A DNA stretch of 64,000 nt from Bostrychus sinensis (GCA_020698575.1 CM036248.1:20757729-20821728), one strand, 5' to 3'. Shown: positions 11,151 to 21,982, counted from the first letter of the stretch. Program-made: numbers and translations. Notes: generated from the letters alone by a model not told the origin.

Positions 11151-11960
11151 ATCTGATCATCATGTTAGATTGTGCATACTCTTGCTGGCTCAGCAGTCGT
11201 GGCAAAATCCCCAGTGACAGGGACAGACGTCTGGCATATTTAAGACCAAAACATCACGAGCACTGTAAAAATCACTTCAAAATGTGATGCAATGCTTTCA
11301 AACTTGATTAGATTTTCTTTTGCGTGCTTTTACCAGCAGAATTTCATACCGAAAAGAAAATTATCTCAGCGGGAAATAGTATTGAGTGCGCATGTGCAGG
11401 ACAAGGTTGTGAAGGGGGTTTGTTCCGTGTCCGCCTTGCTCCACTGAGCTGAGTCCAATTTGCCCTTCTTTGAATATTTGCTGTGGGAATGGTGCTGCTG
11501 CTGCTGCTGCTGCTGCTGTTGGTGGTCTGCCCCCCGTATACAAAGAAGAGAGGTAAATACACCTTTGATTGGCAGTGCAGCCGCCTCAACCACCACCAAA
11601 ACCCCTCCTTAGGCCCTCCACCTGCTGGCAGCGCTTTCCTGATTGCCCAGTGGTAATTGACACATCCCTTTGTTAATTATCAAGGTGATGTGACACTTGT
11701 AGTCATAGACATGAGTAAAATCTGCATGACACGCACACAGTCCTGGCGCAGCGTGTCAGCAAGGTGTCCTTTGAAAGCAAGCCTCTGTCTCAGGTGATTA
11801 AAGATCCTGTCATGTCACATCTCCCACAGCCGATAATTAAAACAGAAATATAAAGCAGGGCCTAATGAACTGCAGCCTGATCATTAGATCATCAATAAAT
11901 ACATAGCATTTGCATCTCACTTTGACCCCTAAGTTAATGCTGAGCTTACACTTTGGGCAG
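11150..11960. promoter_or_regulatory. Candidate conserved regulatory block
   Basis: This is a long non-repetitive stretch of balanced composition. It contains TTGTTAATTATCAAGGTGATG, CAGCCGATAATTAAAAC, TGATCATTAGATCATCAATAA and CATTTGCATCTCACTTTGACC (octamer-, nuclear-receptor- and homeodomain-like words). Except for a CTG run (11,492-11,518) it has no repeats and no sustained frame. It is one of the best enhancer-like candidates in the window, on composition alone. Confidence 0.3.
11492..11518 (+). repeat. (CTG)9 trinucleotide repeat
   Basis: An uninterrupted GCT/CTG array of about 27 bp creates poly-Q, poly-S or poly-A readings in overlapping minus-strand frames. No known protein context surrounds it. 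Confidence 0.92.
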
Positions 11961-11999
11961 TTCTCACTTGGTGCATATGGCAAATATCAATGTCATAAA

Positions 12000-12472
12000 G
12001 AGCATCGTAACAAATGTGTGTGTTTGCCTTAATCAAGAGCCATCTCTATATAATACAATTGTAAACGCAACACATTTCATTTGGTTCGTGTAGCATTAGG
12101 TAGGACAGCCATCTCCAAAGTCAAGAATCCTGCAGCGGCCTTAAAAAAATGAAAATCTTGTGCAGCCCACCTAATAGTAAATATTTACTCGAATCAAAAT
12201 ACTTTGTCAAGTCTTTGCCTAATTTGTTATATTTAGACAAATGAACAAATATCACAGGCTGTTGGCTATAAATTGCTTAAAAATATATTTTGATGAACTT
12301 TAAAACTGAACATAATTGTGAGTAATTTCAAACTATTACCACTGTTTGGGAATCACTGAACATGAACATTAGGCACTAGACATGGGGGCTTCTAATTAAT
12401 TCCAAAAATGTGAGTGCTTTTAGGCATTAGAACATTTTGCAAAGAAAAACTGAAAAAAAAAAAAGATTAGGA
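12000..12472. other. Unique AT-rich non-coding sequence
   Basis: Nothing beyond AT-rich unique sequence is seen. An A-run lies at about 12,452-12,463. Confidence 0.4.
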
Positions 12473-12473
12473 A

Positions 12474-12783
12474 GTGCATGGTGGCAGAGTGGTTAGCACC
12501 TTGGAGGTTTGGGCTTCAATCCTCAGGCCGGCCAACTACAGTCTATCTCAGTCTCCAGCTTCATTAGTTTGGTGCCCATACTGAGGACTGAGAGTGAATT
12601 GTGTACAGCAGTCTCTGTGTCTGCTCTGTGACTGGGATGGTGTAAGACAGGCTGCAGCCACCAACAACAAGAAGATGAATCAGTTTCATATTTATTTACG
12701 TTGTCCAGATTGTACCCTGCCTCAGGCCCAAAGTAGTTAGAACAGGTTAACCACACTTGAATAAGCCACAAATGATGGATGAA
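12474..12783 (+). repeat. tRNA-headed SINE-like repeat A, copy 2
   Basis: The head ATGGTGGCAGAGTGGTTAGCA carries an A-box match. A degenerate B box (GGGCTTCAATCC) follows. The body has CTGAGAGTGAATTGTGTACAG and a segment like TTGTACCCTGCCTCAGGCCC, and the tail is ACAAATGATGGATGAAAAAA. An internal insertion or rearrangement separates body and tail compared with copy 1. Confidence 0.72.
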
Positions 12784-13330
12784 AAAAAAAAGTTATTCAT
12801 CCTCTTTGGTTCTACAGTATGTTGTACAAGGCAGTAGTATTTTAAATTTCCCTTTTCTCCATGAAAATGCATAATTCCTTGCCAGTGTCTAAGCATCTTT
12901 TCTCCGCTCAAATAACTTGAGCCTGATTTATCTGCATACCTCACTGCCAGCCTCCCTATTTTAGTTTCTCTTGATTGAAATGACATTGTCGACAATTCAC
13001 TTTCTTTAAAGCAAGTTTGCAGAAACTGTTGAGCACTTTGAAGTAAACACATTTCCCAAGCTTTAACTAACTCACACCTGTCAGTAATAATGATCGGATG
13101 CAGACATGTTAACACAGTGTTTTGCTAAAGATTTGTTGTTTAACCTTGAAATGTTATTTCTAAGAGGTTTGTAGTTAATTCTGAGACTGTGTAAAAGTAA
13201 ATATTTTATTACATTTTAAAAGAAATATTTTTGGTCCGAATTATGTGATCAGCTTGTGCAATCACTTGGACTGTTTTTGCACACTTGAGGGACCAAAGGA
13301 ATTATATTTATTTTAAGTCAAGGTTGCTAT
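12784..13330. other. Unique non-coding sequence
   Basis: A 122-codon minus-strand frame (12,747-13,115) overlaps the SINE-like tail. It has no recognisable domain or splice context, and I treat it as chance. Confidence 0.4.
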
Positions 13331-13770
13331 TTGCAGTAATAACAATGCCAAATTGAAGTCTAAGTGGCAGCCCTTCACCCAAAATATAGATTTCTCTGTA
13401 CTGGAGGACATCATAATGCAGCCACGGACAATTAAATGGAATTTTACGGTGAACATTTTTACTAAAAGTGAGAGAGCGTATTAAAAACAAAATTGCACGT
13501 ACCTATTAATTTTCAGCCCAGTTTCAGTGTGAATGCTGTGCCCCCAACCTCTCTATCAAATAACATTCGCTCCTGTGCCACATTCAGACTCAGCTTGTCA
13601 TGTTTAATTCAATGGGAGTCATTACATGATAATAAGATGCGACTGAGTGGACTAGCACATGTTCTGTGGCTGGTGTTGGCCCAAATTAAAACCCGTCTTA
13701 ATTAAGATCACCGTGTAACCATGTTATTTTCAGTTGTTCTTGAGCATTTGCCGAGAAAGTGCAGAAGAAG
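13330..13770. promoter_or_regulatory. Candidate conserved regulatory block
   Basis: This non-repetitive block has densely packed homeodomain-like cores (ACAATTAAATGG, CCTATTAATTTTCAGC, GTTTAATTCAATGGGAG, GTCTTAATTAAGATCACC) and ATCATAATGCAGCCACGG. There is no sustained frame. The AT/GC mixing and absence of repeats stand out from the flanks. Enhancer function is inference. Confidence 0.3.
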
Positions 13771-13924
13771 GTCAAAGCCTGTACAGATCGCATGTTTTGG
13801 GGCACAGTCAGGCCTGAGGCGCAATGTTAAATGCCACGAATGAGCTTGTCCTATTGAATATGACTCACTAGCGAGTTTTTGTTTTTATTTATTTAATGAG
13901 TTTTAATCAATTTAAAACACCAGG

Positions 13925-14060
13925 AGTCACAAGCCATTTTTCTCTTTGTGGCAGTTACAAGCCACAATGGAGAGGTGCTGTTTCAGGAAGGGCATCTGGG
14001 CAAACCTAAGCCAAATCAGTATGCAAAGCTCTGCTCGCTATTAGGCAGAGAATTTTATTA
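13925..14060 (-). repeat. Dispersed fish repeat B, minus-strand copy
   Basis: Read on the minus strand, this has the order TTTGCATACTGATTTGGC, a CCCAGATGCCCTTCCTGA block and CAC.TTGTGGCTTGTAACTGCC. These match copies at 30,600 and 53,620. On the plus strand it appears as CAGGAAGGGCATCTGGGC. A short ATT run and T-run follow (14,055-14,080). Confidence 0.65.
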
Positions 14061-14339
14061 TTATTATTTTTTTTTTTTAATGCAGCATATGATCATTATA
14101 TTACATTATATTAAGATTATAACTAGTTCACTTTGTTGAATTTAAATGAGTTTATGTTTTGCCAGCATTAATTCATTTGTCTGCATAATAACTCAAAAGG
14201 AACAAATTATGAGGTTATTGGTGTGGCTCTGGATCACTGACTGGACCTAGAAATGTATTACAATATTCTCAGTACCAGGGAGTAAACTGTAGTATATACA
14301 AGTTTTGCATTAAACATTCTCTCTGCTCTGATTTAAATG

Positions 14340-14700
14340 GTCTAAACGAGGGGGGCAAATGGGGCACAGAAACACACAGTGGTTAGTAGTTGGCAGCAGT
14401 GTGTATGCTCTTGGGCTAACATGGTGGCGTGGCATAAGGAGAGTAAAGATAAGGGCCCTGGTGTTTTCACACAGCTGAGGGCGGTGAGGGGCTCAGGAGT
14501 GATATGTGGTGACAGCACTGTGCCACATTGTTGACACAGCCTGCCTCTCCTGGGCACTGAGGGAGCGGGACGGCCCAGGGCAGGACTATTTACAGGACGA
14601 CGTGCCTTCAAAAAGCGCTCAGTGAGGCTACCCCCAGAAACTCTCCTCTGCACAGCCTTTTAATTGGATCAGATCTATCATTTATTAATACGCAAGTCAA
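14340..14700. promoter_or_regulatory. GC-richer candidate regulatory block or untranslated exon
   Basis: This is one of the few stretches with G+C well above its surroundings. It has several CpGs (GGCGTGGCAT, GAGCGGGACGGCCC, GGACGACGTGCC, AAAAGCGCTC) and leads into TTTTAATTGGATCAGATC and CATTTATTAATACGC. The minus strand has a 103-codon open frame (14,342-14,653) rich in P, L and C that I do not recognise. It may be an enhancer, a non-coding exon or nothing. Confidence 0.25.
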
Positions 14701-15328
14701 GTTTCTCCATGGTGCTTGACTATTAATGGCTGCTTGATCAAAAGACTGATATGACCTGTACAATACTCCATGTCAGCCTGTAGAGGAATACATTTCCATC
14801 ATCAGAGCACAGGGGGGTTAGAGGAGGCTGGTGCTGTTCCAGTCAAGAAAGGAAGGCTCAGGGTTTGCAGAGTGCTGACCCTCTAAGACATGCATGGTAA
14901 TTTCAGTGAAATCCCCTAAAATATTGACTTTCATTGACTTGCATCATATAGTGACTCTGAATAGATCTAAAAACAGTCCATCTGGAACTACATTTGGCAG
15001 AAGAGGATTGTTTCAAAGAATTGCTAATACATTGATTTCAAGGTTACTTTTGTAAGAGCAGTTTTCATGTGGCAAATTAGTTTATAAATATGGGATTAAA
15101 AAATAACCATCATACCTGGAAATAAGATACATATCACAATAACCGTGATGTGATATACAGTACATCCACATATCACTGGAACAAGACAATATACTGCTTC
15201 TTTTAAAATATGATTTAAAAAAAATCCCTGTATACTAGCACGAACTACATTCACAAAATGTTATGAAATACATTTTATTTAATAACAGTGAGTACTGCAA
15301 CTGAATTTCACAAACAGGTTTTGTTACA
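14700..15328. other. Unique non-coding sequence
   Basis: Nothing recognisable is present. It is AT-rich after 14,900. Confidence 0.4.
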
Positions 15329-15373
15329 CCAGTAGTTCTGGTGGAAAAGGGCCCTTTCCACCAGCACTACTGG
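15329..15373. repeat. 45-nt near-perfect inverted repeat (hairpin)
   Basis: The left arm CCAGTAGTTCTGGTGGAAAAG and the right arm are complementary at 19 of 21 positions, around a 3-nt centre (GGC). Such a tight palindrome could be the fused ends of a small inverted-repeat element (TTTCCACCAG-type ends occur in fish MITEs) or a hairpin-forming site. The sequence after it (to about 15,480) contains TTTACTC repeats of similar composition. Confidence 0.85.
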
Positions 15374-15479
15374 TTTTACTCTACTTTATTTTTACTCCTT
15401 TTGGGTGGTTTTTCATTACTCTGTAGTACCGATTTATTGTGGGTGGGGACAATGGCGCCTCACTGATGGGATGTCCTGT

Positions 15480-16740
15480 AAAAGTGACATGAACAACAAC
15501 AAGCTAAAATAAAAAAAAATAAAAAAAAGCACAACAAAAAAAAACAACAACATGAAAACGTGATACAGACGTTTTTATATGATACAGTATAATAAAAAAT
15601 ATCACAATGTTTTTCAGAATCTTCTTAGCCCTAATATACTTCCTGACCACCTTGTTGAATTAACTAACAAGCCAACATTGTTTACTTGTAAAATCATTTA
15701 CTTTACATTTACTTTCCCAGTATTACATGACAGGTACAAGAGCCCCCTGTACCCTGTGAGCTCATCATTGTTGCTGTGTGCCTCCAAATGAGACGTGACA
15801 TTCTCTTGACTGCTTTCTACTCCAAATGAAGTATTTATAACCTGGTTGGCAAACTGTGAATTTAATTGTAAAGGTCCCATTATGCAAAGGGCATTTTCTT
15901 GTCACTCACTGGACTAAATTGTATCCCTCTTACCTTTTCAAAAGAGACATTTCTATGCAGCTTTGCTATAATTTAGTACAGGAAAATATGTGTATATCTA
16001 GGCCGGCTATTGAGTGAAAATTGTTCAGTTGGGGTACAAATACATCACTGTCAAGTTGGCACCAACAAGGCGACAGCTCGCAGCCACGTTCTGTCTCTAT
16101 TAGTTAAAAATGAGGAGTGCAATGAGTGTGCCACCAGTCTTCTTTAGAATGCCACTGAAGATGATAACACCGTACGCCAATCACTTTTTGAAAAGACATA
16201 TTAGGGTGACAATCACAACTTAAATAAAAGCACTCATCACAGAAAGGCTTTTTGTGGAGCTGTATCAAGGTATCTCCGAGTGGCAGGGAGGTTGCATCAG
16301 TATATTTTTGCACTTCTGTTCCCGAGCCACAACACTCGACTTTGCGTGAACATATGTTTATAGTGTATGTCCCCGACTTCTAACAGACACCCTTTTTCTG
16401 TAGCAAAGCCTGAATGATTTTTGTGAACCCCAAAGTTCAACGTGATTGTTTGATGTGACAGATGCTAGAATGGGAGTGGGCGGACTTGACTGATGTTGAG
16501 CTCTCAGCGTTGTGCTATGATTGAGACTGGAATTACAGCTGTTGTGAAGAAAGAAGCCACGCCGACTTTTGACTGATGTACTGTGTGTACTTGTGTGCAG
16601 GAGTTTTAGTGTTTAGCAAAATATAAATATTGTTGTGTCTTTAAGCAAGGACAGCATGTATGTAAATGTATGCCTTTACAAATCAAAAACAAGACCTTAA
16701 AGGTTAAAACATTATTTTTGAAATGCTGGGCTAGTTTGCG
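15480..16740. other. Unique sequence with a candidate regulatory block at 16,075-16,330
   Basis: The region begins with A-rich simple sequence (15,500-15,550). The sub-block 16,075-16,330 (CTATTAGTTAAAAATGAGGAG, CACCGTACGCCAATCAC, TCAAGGTATCTCCGAG) is non-repetitive and balanced and may be constrained. No gene is recognised. Confidence 0.3.
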
Positions 16741-16744
16741 CCTT

Positions 16745-16770
<26 letters not shown>
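16745..16770 (+). repeat. (AC)13 microsatellite
   Basis: An uninterrupted CA dinucleotide run of 26 bp. The threonine/histidine or valine/cysteine frames across it are artefacts. Confidence 0.95.
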
Positions 16771-16776
<6 letters not shown>

Positions 16777-17570
16777 AAATATCCAAATATCCAAATTACA
16801 CATTAAGATGTTTACATTTTGTAAACGCGTGTCTATGGATATGTACCTGAAATATTAACTTCAAAGGCTGTTTTCTCAAAATGAGTTTTTCTCACTCTTG
16901 AATCAAGTTTCTCCAGTCTTATAGTTAACTATATTTTCAAAATGTTTAGAGAAGGATTGTTACATCATTTCTACCCTGAATTATTGGACATTTTACCCTT
17001 AAAAACATAGTCTGGAACTCATCTGAAACTTAAGTTTAAAATGTCAACAAAATTAACAAAGTTTGTTTCATCCAATATTCCAATTTTTATTTATTTATGC
17101 AAAATAGTGCACATCTTAGTAGACATCTTTTATTTTCAGTCTAGTTATCTGCAATTATATCGCTTTAAAAAAGTTAGTTTAAAAAGTGTACCCTCTCCTA
17201 TAGTGTCTCGCCTTAAATAACTAACCTATTGCATTAGGTTCTCTAGTCATGTTGTGGATACGTCCTCGCCTTATTATTACTCTCCTAAGACTGGCACCGT
17301 GCTAAACAATTAAAGAATAAAGAGAACAGCACACAGTAAATACACAATGACTGGAGGTGCTCTGTGTGGAAAAACCTTAATGTGCTAATGAGATCAAACA
17401 AGCAGTTTAACCCAAGACTGTCAATCAAGTCCTTGGCATGTTGTCATGTGACAGCTGGGCTGCATGTTCCTCCAAGGGATTCAAACGTTTGCCCACTTGG
17501 CTTCTGCACACTAACCCGTCCTGTGGTCCAGAAAACACTTGTGTTTGAACATGAAATAACCACATTTATG
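16771..17570. other. Unique non-coding sequence
   Basis: No gene or named repeat is visible; the sequence is AT-rich. The segment at about 17,290-17,560 is more balanced but shows no sustained homology that I recognise. Confidence 0.4.
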
Positions 17571-17629
17571 TATTTATTTATTTATTTATTTATTTATTTA
17601 TTTGTTTATTTATTTATTTATTTATTTAA
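17571..17629 (+). repeat. (TTTA)n microsatellite
   Basis: A tetranucleotide TATT/TTTA array of about 59 bp with one TTTG interruption. It explains the leucine/tyrosine/isoleucine-rich frame that runs across it. Confidence 0.95.
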
Positions 17630-18014
17630 AATGTGCTGCATTTTACATGCATCCATTTAAATGAACTATTATTTAAATTAAATTAAAGCATACAATTAGA
17701 TTTCGAAATCAAGGGTAGCAGTGGTTAAATTAAATAATTAAATGATAAAATTCAGTATAAAACAATACTTTTATAATAACTTCTAGTAGTTATCAGCTGC
17801 ATATACTTAAGTACTAAAGTACTAAAGTTACTGTAAGCAGCATGCACTCATACTGGTTAGAAAACACAGTCTGCAGTGCCATTGTTTGCGCTGCAAAATA
17901 ATGCTCTTGTTGCTTTTCTGATTGGACGATTGGCAATGCAGTTTTAGAACCCAAACAAACAAAGTAAACAAAAACAACTTGGCCATTATGTATATTATTT
18001 TTTATTGTTATTAA

Positions 18015-18100
18015 CTCAACTGTTTGTATTTTATCTTGTAAAGCGCATTGGTCAAGTGAGGTTGTTTTTAAATATATAAATAAACTTTGAATTTAAAACT
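18015..18100 (+). repeat. LINE-like 3' tail fragment
   Basis: The end CTTGTAAAGCGCATTGG, then a T-rich stretch and AAATATATAAATAAACTTTG, resembles the TTGTAAAGCGCTTTGAG...GCGCTATATAAATAAA ends of fish L2-type LINEs and their dependent SINEs. No reverse transcriptase remnant precedes it, so it is a 5'-truncated stub. The assignment is moderate because only the tail is present. Confidence 0.5.
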
Positions 18101-18225
18101 GTACCATTGTTATCAGTAAAACTAATATTTGATTTAATAATGTTTACATCATATCTTGGCACACATGTGGGTCATTTTTAAGAAATATAAAAAATATATG
18201 CTGCTCATAGCACCTTCAAAGTTAC

Positions 18226-18302
18226 AGTTACAAAGTGGTTCGGCTTCATTTACATCTGATGTATCTGTTTACTTGGAATGGCTGTAATTACGCACTATTA
18301 AC
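18226..18302 (+). repeat. Local duplicated segment D1, copy 1
   Basis: This segment shares CAAAG..GTTC.GCTTCATTTA and ATCTGTTTACT.GGAATGG.T.TAATTA.GC with 20,454-20,550, in the same orientation, 2.2 kb apart. The core 31 bp agrees at about 26 positions. Each copy is followed by a piece of dispersed repeat B. The flanking 30.6 and 53.6 kb copies of repeat B lack this upstream block, so it does not look like part of repeat B itself. Confidence 0.6.
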
Positions 18303-18442
18303 AAAAGCTTCCCTTCACCACAACAAATCATCTGCCCACCAGCCTGCAGTGATTCACATTTACAAGGCTTAACTTTTTATACCGGATGCATAAAAGTGTG
18401 CAATCCTTTCTATTTATCCAGGCTTAGGACAGGCACAAAACA
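18303..18442 (+). repeat. Dispersed fish repeat B, plus-strand copy
   Basis: The order is CTTCACCACAACAAATCATCTG, CCTGCAGTGATTCACA, TTTTTATACCGGATGC and TTTATCCAGGCTTAGGACAGG, the same as in the 30.6 and 53.6 kb copies. The CCTTCCTGAC part is replaced by CATAAAAGTG. Confidence 0.7.
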
Positions 18443-19713
18443 TATAATTGTATAAACATATATTACTAAAATGGAGTAAAAAATAATATATGTACAATTG
18501 CAAGGGGATTCTGAAATACAAATGAACTGCATGTATGATTACATCAAGCCTGTCACATAATTGCACATGATGTTTAAATTTTTTTTACTCAAATAATATA
18601 ATTTTTTAAACATATCTATTAACAATTCACTTTTAACACTAAACAGAAACAGAAAGCAACATCACTTACACACAACAAATATTTGCTCTTTTCGGTGTAG
18701 CTAAGATATTACACTGGCCCCATGTATTTCACTGGATACACTTTAACTGCTGTCTGCCTCTTATCTGTGCCATTTTCTGGACTCATATTGAGGAATGAGG
18801 AGGTTTCAGAAGAAGATTTGTCGAAGGGCTAGTTATCTCCAGCCGATGGAAACAAAGAAATGCAGCGCTGCTGCACCTCAATACTTTCCCCTGTCACAAG
18901 GGTCTCCAGAAAGTGACTGAAATTTTATTTTTAGAGTCACTAACTTTTGACTTGTCAGATTCTTGCAACCTGTCATCATTTCAGATGTGTCTGTGGGCCT
19001 GCGCTGCTACCTTAAAACTCTGACTCCAGTCCTGTATAATTTCCCCATCTTCCCGACTCCCTCTGTGCTAAATTGCATTGGAAGATGGATTTTTGGCATC
19101 TGAGGCTGTCAAGTCTCAGCCATGGAAGACTTTATGCACTAGTACACCCGCTATGAAAGTGAATTCTGAAGGGATGTAGGGGTATAAGAGAGGAGAGTCA
19201 AGTGCTGCCACTCGAGCAGGTCTTTGGGCTCCTCTGTCTGTGATTGTATTTAACAATAATGTCCATGTTATATCCTTCTTTTTACCCCTCATCTCATCTT
19301 TCCTTTCTTTGCCGCTCTGTCTCACCGAATCAATTTCTCTCACTCTCGGTCTGTAACAGGTTTCATAATGATGATAGGGTCTGGTGTCGTCGCAATCTGA
19401 AGACCATCTCCATTCAAAATTGGACTATTATCTTCACTTTCATTACACTTATTGCAATGTGCATATGCATGGATTGAAGAACATATTCCTCATTAGAGCA
19501 TGGCCTGAGTGAACACTTCACTCTGATGGGCTTTAAGACAGGCTGTCATTTCTGGTAAATAGCCTTCTTCACAAGACACCAAGTTCCATTTAAACATACA
19601 GTTAACAGGGTGAAGAATGAAATGTAAGGTTTAGTGAAGGATCCGTCCTCTACACACCAAAACTTAACATTCACCAGATTACCTCTAGAATCCTGGGATA
19701 GCATACCTTTGCT
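18443..19713. other. Unique sequence, balanced from 18,720 to 19,250
   Basis: The first 270 bp are AT-rich. The part at 18,720-19,250 is non-repetitive and more balanced (TGCAGCGCTGCTGCACC, AGTGAATTCTGAAGGG) and may contain regulatory sequence. There is no recognised exon; the open frames at 19,116-19,477 have no domains. Confidence 0.3.
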
Positions 19714-20070
19714 AGGGGGCACAGTGGACTGAGGAATCCATTAGAAACATGTTTGTAGATTTGCTTTGTGGAGGTGGTCAACAATGATCTCTCCAAGTGT
19801 CTGCATGTCCTCTCTTTGTGACAGTAGCTTCTCTCCAGGTACTCCAGCTTCCTCCCCTCGCCCGAAGACATGCACGTGTTAGGAGAATTGGTAAATCTAT
19901 AGTATGATACATTGCTCCTAGTTAACGAATGTGAGAGTGAATGGTCTTCTGTCTATTACTGCATGTCTCTGTCCAGCAGGTGCCCCATGTAAAGCCCATA
20001 GTTGCTGGGATAAACTCCATTCATCCACAACACCTAGTGGGAAAAACTGGAAAAAGGATAAATGAATATC
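19714..20070 (+). repeat. tRNA-headed SINE-like repeat A, copy 3
   Basis: The head GGGGGCACAGTGGACTGAGG is degenerate. The body is better kept: CTCCAGGTACTCCAGCTTCC, CGAAGACATGCACGTGTTAGG, TGAGAGTGAATGGTCTTCTG, TCTGTCCAGCAGGTGCCCC and GCCCATAGTTGCTGGGAT. The end is AAAAGGATAAATGAAT. It is the longest body among the copies. Confidence 0.72.
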
Positions 20071-20453
20071 ATTATATCAGTACAAGACTGGACACAACCA
20101 AAATGGCGGTTTATGGAATTGCAGCCAGCGGTTCAAAGCTTTTCAAATAAAATAACCAAATTGCTTTTATACTGTATTTCCCATTTTGTGTTCCAGCCAT
20201 GTATGTTATTTTTCTAAACAAGCCCTTTTTCCTCCTCCGCACCTTCCAATCCCCCCACCCCTTCTCTACCACTCCTTCCCCCGTGTATCCACATGTGAAA
20301 TGAGCTGCCTGAATGCTTCAGAAAGAACAAGCAAGAGGCTATTGGCCCAATCAAACTGCCAATATTTGCAGACGGTTTCTTGGCAATATTAGCCTACCAG
20401 TGTTTGTGGGAACAACCTGCTGTTCATGCTAACAAAGTAGTGGTCTTCGAGAG
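20071..20453. other. Unique non-coding sequence
   Basis: A pyrimidine-rich patch lies at 20,217-20,290. No gene is recognised. Confidence 0.35.
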
Positions 20454-20550
20454 GTCACAAAGCAAGTTCTGCTTCATTTAAAGGGCATGTGTTTACATCT
20501 GTTTACTGGGAATGGTTCTAATTAAGCTAAACACTCTTTATGAAAGCCTG
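20454..20550 (+). repeat. Local duplicated segment D1, copy 2
   Basis: This is the partner of 18,226-18,302: CACAAAG..AGTTCTGCTTCATTTA, then ATCTGTTTACTGGGAATGG and TCTAATTAAGC. It has about 10 extra bases (AAGGGCATGTG) before the core. Confidence 0.6.
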
Positions 20551-20589
20551 AAAAAAATGTATTGGAAGTCTTAACAATTATTAGCAGCT

Positions 20590-20637
20590 TCTTTTTTCCT
20601 TTCGGCTTTTTCCTTCACCCAAGAAAATCATCTTTGA
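20590..20637 (+). repeat. Dispersed fish repeat B, 5' fragment
   Basis: CTTTTTTCCTTTCGGCTTTT and TCACC.AAGAAAATCATCT resemble the 5' edge of repeat B (TTTCGGCTTTTCCCTTCA..CGCCACAGCAAATCATCT). The rest of the repeat is missing. Confidence 0.5.
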
Positions 20638-20639
20638 TT

Positions 20640-20760
20640 AGATTGGATTAGATTAGATTGAACTTTATTAATCTCACAGTGGAGAAATTCACTTGTTCAG
20701 GTAGCTCTTAATACAGAATAAAGTGCAGAAAGCAAGAAAATAAAGTGAGCATGCATCACA
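20640..20760 (+). repeat. LINE- or SINE-like 3' end fragment
   Basis: A GATTAGATT run is followed by GAACTTTATTAATCTCACAG and GGAGAAATTCACTTGTTCAG. It resembles the fish repeat end TTTATTAATCCCACAGGGGAAATTCACTTGTTACAG, but is a short stub. Confidence 0.5.
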
Positions 20761-21690
20761 AACAAAAAGGTGTAATGTAATTATTTACAAGAAAAAGTTT
20801 TAAAAAAGCAAATGTATATATATATATATATATTTTTATTATTATTATTATTTTCCCTACAATGTGCAAGTCTTGGCACAGTTCTGATCCTCTTCTCAGG
20901 CTTGGAACTTGTAAAAGCAATTAGCAAAAACAGAGCAATAGTTTAAAAATATAAGTAAAAAAAATAAGGTTCTTAATTTAGACCAACCTGCAAAGAGTTG
21001 ATAATTATTTTCCTGGTTTGTATTAATGACTGACGGGAACAATTTTTACTTTACACCTTACAAGTTTTAATCACACCTGCAAAGCACTTTTTTTTTATTG
21101 CACAGCATTCGGTGCATCAGTCAAAGATCCCTTATTGGAAAGAAATACAAAACAGTAGGCCATTTGGCACAACCTATAGATTTTGGTTGTTCAAGTTTCC
21201 AAGAGTTTTTTTCTGAGATGCCAGTCGTGAGTCTGTAATTATAAAAATAAATGTCATTTCCCACATTGAAAAATTACAGTGTTTATGGTAATGGTCTCCC
21301 ATTCAAATACTAACCAAGACCCCCTTAGCTTTCAGGACCAAACAAAATTGCACATGCTCAGAGAATATATAAAACAATGATTGAATGAATGAAATATAGC
21401 TCCAGTTAAAAAATAAATAAATAAATAAATAAATAAATTTTAAAGAATAAAACAGTGATTGGTATAAATCAGCAAAAGTAAAGTTCCTGAAAAAAATGAA
21501 TTCAGAACATACTATCTAGTTACTTTATACCTCTGCATGAAGGCGCATTCAAACTGACGGTCTACAAAACATAATTAAATTGGATATATAATAAAGACAG
21601 TACATAATAGATTAATGTTTGTGTGTCTGTTCTCCTTTTAAAGACACCACACTTCTAACTTCTAACATAGTTTGGCCAATTCAACCCTGC
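20761..21690. other. AT-rich unique sequence with simple repeats
   Basis: An (AT)n/(ATT)n patch is at 20,815-20,851 and an (AAAT)n array at 21,409-21,438. No gene is seen. Confidence 0.45.
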
Positions 21691-21844
21691 TCTGATCCAC
21701 TTCCATTCTCACATAATAAATCATAATCAACAAAGGTAATACCAGAGGTGGAGGCCTGAACTTGGACTTCAGTCATTGGGCTCACTTTTGATATTCAACC
21801 ATTCTACTCAATTCATGAGTTTACCCCAGCTGCATTACAGTACA

Positions 21845-21982
21845 TGCCTATGTCCGGCTCTTTCGCACAAATACACAAGGAGTCTATTTTTGATGGATGC
21901 TGCAGTTCCCATATATAAAGTTGAAAACAGCAGATTGAGGGAGACAGGAAGTCAGACCCAGGACCAGTGAAGAGGATCCATA
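21845..21982 (-). repeat. Dispersed element F fragment, opposite orientation
   Basis: The blocks GTCTATTTTTG, TATAAAGTTGAA.A.AGCAGAT and GACAGGAAGTCAGACCCAGG, then CCAGTGAAG.GGATCC, match the reverse complement of 27,684-27,830 over about 130 bp. It is a partial copy of the 27,222-27,935 element, without the inverted ends. Confidence 0.8.

Noticed and set aside
11344..11599. Three overlapping minus-strand frames with poly-Q, poly-S or poly-A
   Set aside because: They come from the CTG repeat at 11,492-11,518 read in three frames, with no protein context.
12747..13115. 122-codon minus-strand frame
   Set aside because: It overlaps the end of a SINE-like copy and has no recognised domain.
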